A stretch of 64,000 nt of DNA from the NCBI RefSeq assembly GCF_000276665.1, contig NW_004955423.1:3808230-3872229 (forward strand), written 5' to 3'. This document shows, one piece after another, positions 20,780 to 31,852 of this stretch (its first letter is position 1; every line of letters begins with the position of its first letter). This DNA comes from Chinchilla lanigera (lineage: Eukaryota; Chordata; Mammalia; Rodentia; Chinchillidae). Below the pieces are notes generated by a model that saw only the letters and a program-made list of their open reading frames with translations, did not search any database and was not told where the DNA came from. Position numbers and translations under genes: made by a program.

Positions 20780-21830
20780 TTTCTCTCTATTTCATTGCTT
20801 ACCTTGTCTGGTTTATTTTTGTTGTTGTTCTTAGAATTGTGGTCATTTTTTATCCTTGTCTAGTATATCTTTCAGTATATCTAGTATAACTTTGTAAGGT
20901 TGGTCTGGTGGTTATAAATTTCTTCAGTTGTTCTTTTTCATTGAAGTATCTTATTTCTCCATTAATTTTGATAGATAGTTTTGCAGGGTACATCAATCTG
21001 GGTTGGAAGTTGTTTTCTTTTAGGACTTTAAATACATCTCTTCAAACTCTTCTTGACTTGAGGGTTTGTGTTAAGAAGTCTGCCATGATTCTGATGGGCT
21101 TTCCTTTATAAGTGATCTGTTTGTTTTCTCTAACAGCTTTTAATATTCTGTTCTAGTGTTGAATTTCTGGAGTCTTGGTTACTATATGGCTTGGTGTAGT
21201 TTTATTTTGGTCATGGCCATTTGGAGTTCTATCTCTTCATTTATTGTATGTCATGTTCTTTTATCTATGCTTGGGAAGTTTTCTGCCAGTACTTCTATGA
21301 AAAGTTTTTTTTGGCATTTGTGCTGTCACCAACATTGACCCCAATCGATTTTATGTTATTCTTCTTTGCATCATTTTGTAGCTGTTGGATTGTTTTTCAT
21401 GGTCTTGCTATTTTTAAGATATCTTTCTTTTCATGATCACTAGCTTCAGTTCTGTCTTCAAGATCTGATACTCTATCCTTCATTCAATCTGTTGCATATA
21501 CTTTCAATGGACATTTTAATCTCTTGGATTTCTGTTTGGATCTGTTTCATGGATTCCATTTCTTTCCTATGTTGGGCCTATTTCCATCATTTCTCTATCT
21601 ATTCTTTCATCTGTGTCTTCGCTGATATCTTTGATTTTAAGCATCATTTCATTTTGTACCTGAGAGATTATTTTCTCAATAGCCTTTTCTACTTGTTTTT
21701 TCACTTCTGTTGCTATTATTTTAGAAAGTTCCAGTGTTTCACTTCCAATTTCATCTATTTCATTGTGTCCTAGGCTTGTCCTGGGTGGGCTGGTGCACTG
21801 AGGTTTCATTTTACTTCTGTTTCTTGTCAT
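20780..21830 (-). pseudogene. L1 ORF1 remnant (RNA-binding coiled-coil protein)
   Basis: ORF1 normally makes a trimeric nucleic-acid chaperone that packages L1 RNA. The start is the complement of CAT at 21,828-21,830 (MTRNRSKMKPQ). The first 87 codons stay open (21,567-21,830) and include a basic N-terminus followed by a heptad-like stretch (KKQVEKAIEKIISQVQNEM) fitting the ORF1 coiled coil. After that the frame is lost. The remaining RRM and C-terminal parts are inferred from position between this fragment and ORF2, not from clean motifs. Length, about 1.05 kb, is normal. Confidence 0.85.
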
Positions 21831-23047
21831 TTTCTATTTTTTTAATTTTATTTTGTTTTTTTATGTTGAAGTGTGCCAATTTCTTATTCTAGATAGCTTT
21901 ATCACTAGTGTTGAGGCTTCCCTAGATATGTGTGCTTCAGTGATGTCCCCCAGACATAGGTAGTTCTTTATAGCTATCATAAGAACCTGCCTTCACAATT
22001 TGCAAAGTTATTGTTTGACTCAGCACCCAATCCTTTGGTATTGGAGTGTAATGATGATTATGACCCCACACATTCAAGGTGTTATCATACAGGGGAGAAA
22101 ACCTGATTATAATACATATGACATTCTGGTTAACATAGTACAGTTAATAATAACAATAATTTCAAGTACAGCTTAACCACTGACAAGCTATGGTAAGCAC
22201 TGACCTGCCACCTCTGACCAAAGGAACAAACTCTAAAATTATATAACAAAATCAAACATATACGATGTACTTGTATGCAGTGATTTTCCCCTTAGTGGAG
22301 TGATTTTATCCTTCTGTGGAGGGCAGGGGGTTAAGATGCTTAGGGGACAGGATCAAGTAATAAATGAGGTCAAACACAGTAGAATCAAGGCTGGAAGTCA
22401 AAGGAAGATCAGCTGAGTTTTGGGAAACTGGAGGGCACAGGAGGGAAAGAATGAAATAGAATGTGAAGGAGTAATCAGAAAGGGAAGAGAAAATGTTTAC
22501 TCACTTGCAAGTTTAAATTCAAGAAGTAGTTGAGGAAAGAGAGAAAGAGGACCAATAGAAGAAAACAAAAAAGGTAAGAAACCTAAACAGTGAAAAAAGA
22601 AGGAAGAAAGAGAAGAATGAAAAAGAAGACAAGAAAAAGGGAGAGAAAAAAAGCCTCAAACAAAAATAACCACAAAATGCAAAACAAAACAAGAAGACAT
22701 TCAACTAGACAAAGGGATAGTCAATCAGGCAAACAAGGGAGGATAAGAGTAGTAAAATACCCCTAGTGTTTACATGCTGTGACAGTGTGTCCATGTCAGA
22801 TTTCACAAATGTGCTGTGTACTCCAGCCAAGTTTGCCATGGGAATTGTGCTGGGTCTGGAGCTGATCTTGGCCTCTGGATATGGAGGCTGGGACTGGTCT
22901 TCTGTTGGTGGAGTGCTCCAGAACCCAACTGCTGGCTCTTCCTCACTACTGCTTCAGACACTTCCACGTTGTTGGTCTGGCTGATTGCTCCACTCTCCAA
23001 AGGCGTGTGTGTGCCTGCACACCCAGGCCCACCTGTGCTGGGTCTCA
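21831..23047 (-). promoter_or_regulatory. L1 5' UTR (decayed internal promoter region)
   Basis: This is the stretch between ORF1 and the 5' edge defined by the target duplication. The first part (read on the minus strand, about 22,760-23,047) is relatively GC-rich, as expected for an L1 promoter. The part nearer ORF1 is a long purine-rich run on the + strand (about 22,500-22,680). Whether it still drives transcription is unknown. Short frames here are artefacts. Confidence 0.7.
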
Positions 23048-23083
23048 GGTGTTTGTTCCATACCAAAAATTAATTAATACTTG
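23048..23083 (+). mobile_element. MLT1 LTR, right-hand end after the L1
   Basis: GTGTTTGTTCCATACC followed by ATTAATTAATAC aligns with the last part of MLT1 LTRs (..TTTGTTACACAGCAATAGATAACTAATAC). It continues the LTR interrupted at 16,618 and begins with the second copy of the L1 target duplication. Confidence 0.7.
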
Positions 23084-23489
23084 TTCAAAGAAGTTTCTAT
23101 TTAAAAGATGGTTTTGTAAATGACCAATGAGTAGAGGCCGGAGAAATGTCAAGAATGCTTCTATAGTAACCTAAAAAATGACAGCCCATGGTTTAAAACA
23201 ATGCAACAATTGGCCAATAAGTTTTGAAGTGATCAGCAAATGCACCAAGTGAATTTTGGTAAAGAAGAGCCAAGGCCAAATGAAACGCTGCATGAGTAGC
23301 ACATGTGGCCCTAACGAACAACTGAGGCCTCTTCAGGGGTTTATATACTAATTCAGGTAGCATCTGATCATTGTGACTGCACATAACACTGGAACATAAA
23401 TCTGATTTTCCCACTGACACAACCATACCACAGCAGCTACTGCTAGAATAGTAAAGACACCATTGCGGGCAGGGATTAACTCCCTCATT

Positions 23490-23765
23490 TATTTATTCAT
23501 TTTTTAATTCAACAGAGTAACTCCTTCACTGATCTATTCACTTTTTAATTTGACAAATACTTTTATTTCTGTTTTGAGGTAGGTCCTGAGCACACAGTAC
23601 TAGAAAGATAAACACATTTTCTACAAAACAATCTGCTTATTACATATAAGAAATGCCACGAGTTGACTCTTACAAGAATTCAACAAATACTTAATGCATG
23701 CCTACTGTGGGCCAGGTATTGAGCCTATTACATCAGAGTAAAACAGGAGTAGGAAAACTGAAAGT
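23490..23765 (-). repeat. L2 3'-end fragments, antisense (two adjacent)
   Basis: One piece near 23,490-23,620 contains ATCTATTCACTTTTTAATTTGACAAATAC and AGGTCCTGAGCACACAGTAC. A second at 23,678-23,760 reads AATTCAACAAATACTTAATGCATGCCTACTGTGGGCCAGGTATTGAG. Both match the complement of the L2 terminus. The second is the clearer. Confidence 0.6.
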
Positions 23766-23984
23766 GTCAGCAATGGCTCAGATCCTCTAGAACATGTATG
23801 TCAGTGATAACATTTTGGGGAAAGTATTTATGATATGGAAAATTTTCAGATCAAGAGACAGGAGTCATCTTTGGTCTGCCACTGGTCAGCTGTAGTTATC
23901 AATAATAACTAATAATAACTAATATTATTGGGTATTACTATAATATGGCAACTAATATATTAACTATCTTAAAATGTACTGTCT

Positions 23985-24180
23985 CATTTAAATTTTATAG
24001 TTACCCTATGCACTGTTATTATTCCAGTGATACAAATGAGAATGTTGAGGCTATAAAGAGGAATATTAATTACCCAGTGTCTCAGAGCTAATAAGTAAGA
24101 ATGCCATGATTAAAATGCCATTCTGCCTGGCTCTTGAGCCAGGGCTTTTATCTACTGCTAACCAAGTGACTTTGAGCAAA
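23985..24180 (-). repeat. MIR SINE, antisense
   Basis: CACTGTTATTATTCCAGTGATACAAATGAGAATGTTGAGGCTATAAAGAGG, then AGAGCTAATAAGTAAGAATG and CATTCTGCCTGGCTCTTGAGCCAG follow the complement of MIR from the core to the tRNA-like end. Confidence 0.75.
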
Positions 24181-24704
24181 TCACTATTTTTAAGGTTTAG
24201 TTTATTTAAGGTTAGAATAAGAGATTCAAATCAGATAACGTTTAGATTCACTCTCTATCAAACATTTTAGGATTCAAACATTGTATATCACCCATAAAGC
24301 TGCTTGAAAATTAGAGTTTGAAAACTTTTTGCTAAAACTGCAGTGGATTTGAAATACTCCCTTCAGACAAAGCTTTCCAACCATACATCTCTAAAAACTT
24401 TTAAAATATAACATGATTTGTTCTGACTTTTAGGTTTCAGAGCCAGCAGTCTCTCTTGCCTTATTTTCTTCATATTTGTGCCTCTCTACTTTTAAAAAAT
24501 AACCAGATATACAGATATCTCTCCTTTTGGGGAGAGAAGAAGGGGCTTGAAAATACACTACTTCCAAAGCTGCTGCAACAGAGCTTGTAAACTTAAATAT
24601 TTACTGGGAAATCTCTTTTAAACATAGATGAATGATATGACCCAGATGTAAGACAACACTGTCTTTGCTAAGCAGCTCTTGTTGCTGCCATGTATAATAT
24701 CTAT
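24181..24704. other. Unassigned sequence
   Basis: No repeat or coding exon was recognised. Confidence 0.4.
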
Positions 24705-24719
24705 CTAATTACATTGTTT

Positions 24720-24840
24720 GGTTTTTTGGCTTGTTTTTTTTTTTTGTTTGTTTGTTTATTTTTCTGGTACCGGCAATCAAACTCACAACCTTGTACTTGC
24801 CAGGCAGGCACTGTGCTGCTGAGCTAAATCCCCAACTCCC
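24720..24840 (-). mobile_element. ID-type SINE, antisense, with perfect 15-bp target duplication
   Basis: The body (complement) runs GGGGATTTAGCTCAGCAGC.. to ..GAGTTTGATTGCCGGTACC, with A and B boxes of the tRNA-derived ID family. The A-rich tail appears as the T/G-rich stretch 24,720-24,763. CTAATTACATTGTTT occurs at both 24,705-24,719 and 24,841-24,855 with no mismatch, so the insertion is among the youngest in the window. Confidence 0.96.
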
Positions 24841-24872
24841 CTAATTACATTGTTTTATACAACGTCTTGTAA

Positions 24873-25062
24873 GCCAGGTATGGTAGTGCACACCTGTGAT
24901 ACAGCACCCTAGGAGGCTGAGGATCATAAGTTGAGTCTGGGCAATTTAGCCATTTAACATGATCTTGTCTCAAAATGAAATTTAGAAAAAATTTTAAAGG
25001 GCTGGGATGTAGCTCAGTGCAAAGCCCCTAGATTTAATCTCTAGTATCTCCAAAACAAACAA
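24873..25062 (+). mobile_element. B1-dID dimeric SINE, near full length
   Basis: The B1 half starts GCCAGGTATGGTAGTGCACACCTGT and continues with GGAGGCTGAGGAT, TTGAGTCTGGGCAATTTAG and GATCTTGTCTCAAAATGAA. After an A-rich linker the deleted-ID half reads GGGCTGGGATGTAGCTCAGTGCAAAGCCCCTAG, ending TCTAGTATCTCC with an A/C-rich tail. The absence of the central ID segment distinguishes it from an ID monomer placed next to a B1. No convincing target duplication was found. Confidence 0.93.
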
Positions 25063-25074
25063 AGTACATCAGGG

Positions 25075-28000
25075 GGGGCTTCTAAGTAAAATGGCAGATC
25101 GACCACAACCACTTTTCTCCTTTCTCTCCTAGAACTCCGTAAAAGGACAACAGAAGTAGCTACAAACCACAAGAAGAATGGAAAAGGAAGTATAAAAAGA
25201 TGAGAGGTATCAATGCATTCTTGTAATCAGGAAAGTTGATATAAACTAGTAGCCACCTTTGCAGGGTAGAGGAAGCTCCCCTCTAAAGCCTCCACAGAGG
25301 GAAAGAAGTGTAAGATGGTTCAATTTGCAAACCCTGGAATGTTCAGTCTTGGGGACTTGGAGAAGTCTGCCATCAAAAAGTGTGTGTGCGTGTATGTGGT
25401 GTGGGAGGTGAGGACAGGGGTTTGATAAGTGGTGTTGATATGAGGGCAACTAGTTAAGATTCCTTATATAGCATCATTGGGCCTGTCAATTCTCTCCCCT
25501 TCTAGTGCCAGGCAATCTCCTTTCATGTAGGAGATCAAAGGGATATATCTGGATAAATTGTACCAAAGAAACTTTTGAGTTTATAGAGTGGAAAAAAAAA
25601 TAAAGAATGAAAGTAAGGTGCACAGGTGTAAAAAGTTTAGTGGTGAGTCTTTCTCTTCTGGCTAGGGCTGATTGCTTTGTTTCACTGAAAGAAGCCAGAA
25701 GAACAGAGCAGTATAAAATAAATCTACTTCAAGATATATTGGAGATACCAAGACATTGAAGTTTAAAGGACTGAGATCTCAGATGGGAGGAAAGAATAAA
25801 ATGATAAGACACAGGCAGTATTACATTTCTCTTCAGTTTATAAGAGATAACCAAGAGGCTTCAGTCTTATGGGCTTAGAGAAACAAAAAGGTAAGTTCGG
25901 AGGCTGAACAGATATAGCTCTTCCTGTAAGATTCACATAGTGGGAGTGAGGGTGAACTCAATTTAGACCAATTTTGCAAAGCTTGCAGCCTAAACGTGAA
26001 CTTCAAGCTGGATCAGTTCAGGCCTAAATGCCTTACAGAAGCAAGTGCACATCAGTTTTGGAGGAAATGACAGTAGCAAGATACTGATTCTTTCTCTGTA
26101 AGTTTTCATACATGATATCCAAAACCCAATTAAAGAGGCTGTGGATACAGTTCAGTGGCCTAAGCACCTGCCTGGCAAGTGTAAGGTCCTGAGTTTGATT
26201 CCTGGTACCAAAAAAAAAATCCAAAACCCAGTTAAATTAAACACACAAATAGGAATATCAGAAGGCAAAAATTACTGAAAAAATGGGAAAAATTAAAATA
26301 TCCCCCAAAATGTAGATATTGGATTTACTAGACAAAAAGTCTGAAATAATTGACATGTTGTAGAAAAGAAAAGACTAAAAACTTCAAAGCAATAAAATAT
26401 ATACAACTCAATTGATATTTGTAGCTGAAAAATACAAAGCTGAAATTAGGGTAGTAATATATGTACTGAAGGAAGGATTGGGAGCTAGAAGATATGTCAG
26501 TGAAAAAGAAAAGAACTCAGACTTGAAGAAAACAGGGTGATAATTATAGGAAAAGACAGAACACACATTGGAATTAGGAAAAGATCTATCAGAAATATAA
26601 GTGGAGTTTCAGAAGAAAAGGAGAGATAATATAAGAGAAAAGCAATATCAAAAGAAATAATTGTCAGGATTTTACAACTGGTGAAAGACATAAAACCACA
26701 AATTCAAGAAAGTCCATAAACTCCAAATAAGATAATATGAGAAATCCACACCTAGACATGCATAGTAAAACTGGTGAAATCAAAAACAAAATACAAACAC
26801 ATGCCCACTTACAGGAAGAAAAAATAATCCAGAAGACTTACTTTCAAAAGAGTGGCAATTCAAATGTCTCAATAGCAAAAAGACTCCATTTTTCCAGAGG
26901 CTACCTCTGATATATTGAAAAAATATGACCTAACTAGATCATTTTGTACCTAATAAAAATGTCTTTTAAAAAATGAATGCAAGCTAAATATACTATATTG
27001 AGACTAAAAAAAAAAAGAGAGATAACTAGTCACCAAGAGTCCCATATTAAAAGAAATATTAACAGGATGCTTTTTGTGGAAGGAAATACATACCACTACA
27101 AAGACATTATAAAATGCTGAAGGAAATGAAAAGCAATAGACAGTATAAATATGTGAATGGACATATTTGAAAACATTCAATAATGTCTTGTACAGTTTAA
27201 AGTGTGTTCACTAAAGTATAGAAATATATGTCAATAAAAACAATGCAGAACGAAGTAAAATGAATTATATGTTGTTATTTCTAGGGTAATCAATAAAATA
27301 ATAATAAAAGAATACACAACTAAAAAGATTATTAAAATGTATATATAAATAATAAAAATATTTTTTCCAGTGAAAGGTAAAAAAGGAGAAATAAGATCAT
27401 AGCATAAGATGAGTCAAATAAAAAAGTTGCAGCAGAAATGGCTGAGTGGTTAAGTGAAATGAGGGACAAAGAATAAAAAGATTTAGACACAAATATATCT
27501 ATAATTAAGTTAAATATAAAAAAGATAAAATACTAGAATGACTGCATAAAAACTCATATACAATTAATAAATACTTATTAAGTATGAAAATAAAATGAAG
27601 TGAAAGGATAAAAAAGATAATATAGTATATAGACACTAAATAAATAAAACCTACTGATTATAGTAATATTAGAGAAAGTATATTTTAAACAATACTGTTT
27701 ACTAGAAATGAAGTGAAACGTTACATATGTAATATATTGGGTTTATGTACCAGAAATATATAACGATTATAGATTAATATGTGCCTAATAATACAGCATC
27801 AAAATACATAAAGCAAATTAAATTACAAACCGTAGAAATATCTATAATTGTAGTAGGAGAGTTTAACATTTAATTCAATATCTGTTAGAACAGGTAGACG
27901 AGACATCAGAAAAGACAAGATTTGAACGCAACAACTTCTCATTAACATATGCGGAACTGATGAATACATATTCTTTTCAAGCAGACATGTGACATTTTCC

Positions 28001-29432
28001 AAAATTTAATGTTTTCTAAGCCATGCAGCAGATTTCATGAATTTCAAACCATATCACTTGTTTATATTCTCCCACCACAGAGAAAACCTATCAGTAACAT
28101 AAAGGTAGTAAGCCAGCCTCTTGAAGTTTAAAAATTAAAAAAAACACATTTTAGTAACTCAAGGATCAAGAAGAAAATCACAATTAACAAATTATATGAA
28201 ATTAATTATAAAAATATACGAAACTAAGAGTGATATAGGTAAAGCCATGCATAGACGAAATTGCAATAATTTAATTATCTCAAGAAATTGGAAGATAACG
28301 AAAATTATACCCAAAGAAAATAGGAAGAATAAAATGATAAAAATGAAAGCAGATACTAATTTGATAGAAATAGAAAATATTCAGTAAGAAAATTCATGAA
28401 ACTAACAGTTGTTTGATAAGACAAAATTATAATCATCTGAAAAGTCTTTTAGAAAGATTACTACAGATTCTACAGATGTTGGAAAGATAGTAAAAAGATA
28501 TGGCAATTGTAGGGCAATACATCTGAAATGTAAATAAAAGCAGTAACAGTCCTATTTGTGCTAGAGATATTTAAGTTATAATTTAAACCATTTTACCAAG
28601 AAAATCTCAGTCTCAGTTGACTTTTATGATATTTCCAAATATTTAAATGATAAAAATATATATTAGTCATGTATAAACTTTATTATAGAGAATAGAAAAT
28701 GAAAGAATAATTCCCAATCTATTCCATGAGCTGACATAATTTTGAAAACAGTTTTACTAGGATACTAGAAAAAAAATGAAAGAATATCTCCTCATGAACA
28801 TAGTAGCAAAAATTCAGAAGTGTTAACAAATAAGACCCAACCATATATGAAAAGATGACAACTAATGATTAAGTGGCACTGATTCCAAGAAAAAAAGATT
28901 AAATTAACATTTGAAAATGCAATGATAAAATTCACTACCTTAATCAAATAGAGGAGCAAAATCATGTTTATCTCAATAAATACAGAAAAAGCATTTGATA
29001 AAGTCAATACCCATTTTGAAAAAATGCTTAAAAGAGAAACTGTTAACACGGATAAGTAAATTTAGGGAGATGTAGTCTACATATAAAAGATCAGTTATGC
29101 TTGCATGTGTGAGCAACAAAAATTAGAAAATAAAAAATTTGAATATATTTTAGTGGTATTACAGATTAAATACTAAAATGAATCTAACAAACATCTTGCA
29201 GAATGTCATAGAGAAAAATTCAACGTGTTTCTAAAAGATATTAAAGATATAAATAAAAATTAGGAGGATATTTCATAAAATGGAATATTCAGTAATGCAA
29301 AATGGCAAGTCTTCTTCAGATTCATCCATAAATCCAGTGTATTCTCAATATCTCTGTAGCTCATTTCCTACACCTTGAAAAACTAATTCTAAAATTTATA
29401 CAGAAATGTAGAAGATCAACAACCATTGAGAT
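25075..29432 (+). mobile_element. Ancient L1 LINE, sense, heavily decayed
   Basis: The region is strongly A-rich on the + strand, as L1 sense strands are. ORF2 signatures survive in places. At 28,955-29,048 the broken frame reads SKIMFISINTEKAFDKV.., which is reverse transcriptase motif A with the first catalytic Asp position changed to Asn. At 29,380-29,415 KLILKFIQK matches the segment after the catalytic domain. It is interrupted by an ID SINE at 26,135-26,218 and by a hAT MITE at 29,433-29,656, then resumes. The 5' boundary and the assignment of 25,075-28,500 rest mainly on composition and continuity, so they are less certain than the RT segment. Confidence 0.7.
26135..26218 (+). mobile_element. 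ID-type SINE with 18-bp target duplication
   Basis: The body runs GAGGCTGTGGATACAGTTCAGTGG to GAGTTTGATTCCTGGTACC followed by an A tail. A and B boxes are recognisable though mutated (TACAGTTCAGTGG; GAGTTTGATTC). Flanks ATCCAAAACCCAATTAAA (26,117-26,134) and ATCCAAAACCCAGTTAAA (26,219-26,236) match at 17 of 18 positions. The element sits in ancient L1-like sequence. Confidence 0.96.
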
Positions 29433-29656
29433 CAGAAATCTGTAAACTTTTTCTATGAAGGGTCAGATGGTAATAATCTCAGTCTTTATGGGCCAGACTG
29501 ATTAACCTCACCAGAAATTAGCCATTAGCACATAGACAATGTGGAAATGAAAAGGACAACTGCATTTAAAAAGAAAAGAAGAAGAAGAAGAAGAAAAGCT
29601 TTAAAAACATTAGTCGTTTGATTGGCCACACACTGGCCATAGTTTGTCAACTCCTG
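29433..29656 (+). mobile_element. hAT-Charlie-like MITE nested in the ancient L1
   Basis: The left end is CAGAAATCTGTAAACTTTTTC and the right end CATAGTTTGTCAACTCCTG, imperfect inverted ends of the hAT type that reads CAGGGGTC(A/G)GCAAACTTTTTCTG.. to ..AGTTTGCCGACCCCTG. The interior contains AAGGGTCAGATGGTAATAAT and TATGGGCCAGACTG, matching that family, plus an (AAG)n run at about 29,567-29,597. L1 ORF2 sequence is contiguous on either side. The 8-bp duplication is no longer recognisable. Confidence 0.8.
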
Positions 29657-29830
29657 GTTATACAATCTTAAAAAGAAGAACGATGTTGGAGGACGTAGCC
29701 TGCAGGCTATCTAGACATGTAAAATCCCAGTGTGGAGACAGTATGGTACTGATGCAAAATAAAAGTCCACAAAACTTGTACATAAAAGGGCACCTGGTTC
29801 ACAACAAAAGTACCATTCTAGAGCCTGAAG
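29657..29830 (+). mobile_element. Ancient L1 LINE, continuation after the MITE
   Basis: ACAATCTTAAAAAGAAGAACGATGTTGGAGGACG and GACAGTATGGTACTGATGCAAAAT correspond to the ORF2 segment that normally reads ..AAAAAGAAGAACAAAGTTGGAGGA.. and ..CAGTGTGGTACTGGCATAA... It directly follows in order the segment before the MITE, showing that the MITE split one L1. Confidence 0.78.
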
Positions 29831-30535
29831 CCAGCCTCTCCTCTTAATCCAACCCAAATAAGCACAACATTCTCAATTATTGTCTTCCAGTCTAATTATA
29901 TGAAAAAGGAAAAGACCAAAACAGGTGTGTGACTGAGTGTGGCTTCTGCGGTTAACTTACAGTAAGTGGTAACGCTTGAAAATGGTTAGCCACAACTCCC
30001 CCAGGAGAAGAATCAGTGCATCTACTCTTCCGAGCAGCCAAATCACAGAAAAGATCCAACAACAGGAACATTAAAATGGTGTTTCCGTGTGCTTGTGGAA
30101 TTAAAGTCTTGCCTGACTTTTATGTACCTGTTTCGATCTAAAGGACTCTACTCAAGTCATTTGTGCACTGCCCGGCACGTTTACATGATGATGCTGTACT
30201 AGAATATTGGTTCAGCTATCTGAGCACTCTGAATTTAAAATGACCTGAACAAGATATAACACTTATTGCTCCCATGTAAGAGTTGGTTCTGGGGCATCCT
30301 CCAAGGGTCAGGTGGCTCTACAAGGGTCCCTGGATATTCAGATTTCTCTTGTCTGGTTGTTTTGTAGGGCATGGTACTCAACTTTTAGTATGCATGTGGT
30401 TTGCCTGGCATTTTTCCTCAAATGCAGATTCAGTTTGAGCAGGTCTGAGAGGAGGGTCTTGAATTCTGCGTTCCTACCAAGCTCTCTGGTGAAGCTGATC
30501 CTGCTGGTTTAGCAAGCATAAATTCCTTCCAACTG
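29831..30535. other. Unassigned sequence
   Basis: No repeat family or exon was recognised. The 66-codon + frame at 30,312-30,512 has no recognisable features. Confidence 0.4.
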
Positions 30536-30537
30536 GA

Positions 30538-30800
30538 AATTATATTCATCTCCTATGGATGCTATAACAATTACAAACATCATGGCTTAAAATAACAGAA
30601 ATTTATCTATTATAGTTCTGAAGGCCCCAAGTCCAAAATCCTTGTCACCGGACAAAAATCAGTTTCAAGAGAGCTTTTGTTGGCACAGAGTCTCTAGGAG
30701 AGAATCTTCCTTTCTTTTTCCTGTCTGTATTTATTGAGACAGAAGGAACCAGCCCTCTGACTCCTTGATTTAAGATGCTAATAAATTAGCAAACTAATGC
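30538..30800 (-). mobile_element. MLT1-type MaLR LTR 3' part, antisense
   Basis: GATGCTATAACAATTACAAACATCATGGCTTAAAATAACAGAAATTTATCTATTATAGTTCTGAAGG and AGTCTCTAGGAGAGAATCTTCC match the complement of MLT1 LTRs, which read ..GTAACAAATTACCACAAACTTAGTGGCTTAAAACAAC.. and ..CTCTAGGGGAGAATC... Confidence 0.82.
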
Positions 30801-31688
30801 AATAGTAAACCCTGGCTGGTAGCTTGGGGTTTGTGGACAGATTCACCTAGGCAGTAGTGACACAGAACCTCAGCACACAGCCAAAGTAGAACCCTGTGCC
30901 CATGAGCAGGGCACATTCAATACCTACCTAGATAGGATCTGGGCTGTTTGGGAGCAGCTCAGGAGCCCAGCAGAGCACTGAGCCCTAGGCACCCTGGTGG
31001 GGTGACCATAGGGAAGTCAGAAGAGAACAAATCAAGTCCAGTGGTCGGCAAAGTGGAGGGAGGGAAGGGAGCTAAGGGAGGCCAAAATCAGAGTGATGTC
31101 AGACTAATAGGGAGAGAGGTAATGTAGTTCTTATCTCAAATTGATCCTGGAACTTAGGATAGCATCTGGGCCTACAGATGAGAACATCAATAGTTCTCGA
31201 TAGGCAGCCTTGCATGTAAGACAGGCTACTTTAAGAGTTTAAGGAGGCTACTTAGCAACATTTGAAAAGTTGAGACATTGTTTTCCACAAAGCTTAAAGC
31301 TAGGATTTATAAGTGGTCTTTGCAGATAATTTTCCTTCACCTGAAAGCACTTTTTCTTTGTTCTTGATTCTAAATTTGAAATTTATTAATACATTACGCC
31401 TGAAAGCTCTTAAGAAAATGTAATAAACCACCCAGCTCACAGTATTTTGTCATAGCCGTCTCTCCACGGCAAAAGTCACTCTTGGATGGCATGTTTCTGA
31501 CCACGATGTGGTTATGGGAAAACCACTGGCTCCTTCTCTTGCATCTGTTGGAATTATAATAGCTTTGCAAATTAGTCTTTGTGTCTAGTCTCCTTTCAGT
31601 GACTTTGGACATTCCAGTTAGTTTATTTGGCTTCACCACAGTACTATAACCAAATACCCAATTCACGTAAGTGTGAGTATGGTGAAGT
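30801..31688. other. Unassigned sequence
   Basis: No repeat family or exon was recognised. Part of a 131-codon minus-strand frame (31,394-31,789) lies here; see rejected items. Confidence 0.4.
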
Positions 31689-31689
31689 C

Positions 31690-31852
31690 CGAACAGCAAT
31701 AACATCAGATTGGAAGTGAGGAGATCTGGGTTTTCTACTCCATCACTTACACTTCTGTATCCTCTGTCTTTGAGTTTCAGTTTCTGCATCTGCAGAATGG
31801 ACCTTACTCTGCCTGGCCTACTTCCCAGGACTGTGGTAAACTCAAAGGAAAT
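31690..31852 (+). repeat. MIR SINE, sense
   Basis: AGTGAGGAGATCTGGGTTTTCTACTCCATCACTTAC, then GAGTTTCAGTTTCTGCATCTGCAGAATGGACC and CAGGACTGTGGTAAACTCAAAGG follow the MIR order. Confidence 0.72.

Larger units (their letters stand above)
16619..23047 (-). mobile_element. L1 LINE, apparently full-length, antisense, inactive
   Basis: Read on the minus strand this 6.43-kb element has a 1.2-kb 5' UTR (21,831-23,047), an ORF1 remnant, an ORF2 remnant, and a 3' UTR with an A tail (the T run at 16,619-16,629). Flanking words GGTGCTTGTT (16,609-16,618) and GGTGTTTGTT (23,048-23,057) are a 10-bp target duplication with one mismatch. The split MLT1 LTR around it confirms both ends. The 3' UTR holds the G-rich polypurine tract usual in L1 (complement at about 16,846-16,905). 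Both reading frames are broken by many stops and frameshifts. Confidence 0.93.

Noticed and set aside
29425..29664. 8-bp target duplication for the hAT MITE at 29,433-29,656
   Set aside because: The flanking octamers ATTGAGAT and GTTATACA do not match, so the insertion is supported only by its ends and by the split L1.
31394..31789. 131-codon minus-strand frame
   Set aside because: Its N-terminal part is the complement of a MIR SINE (31,690-31,852) and the rest has no recognisable motif or splice context.
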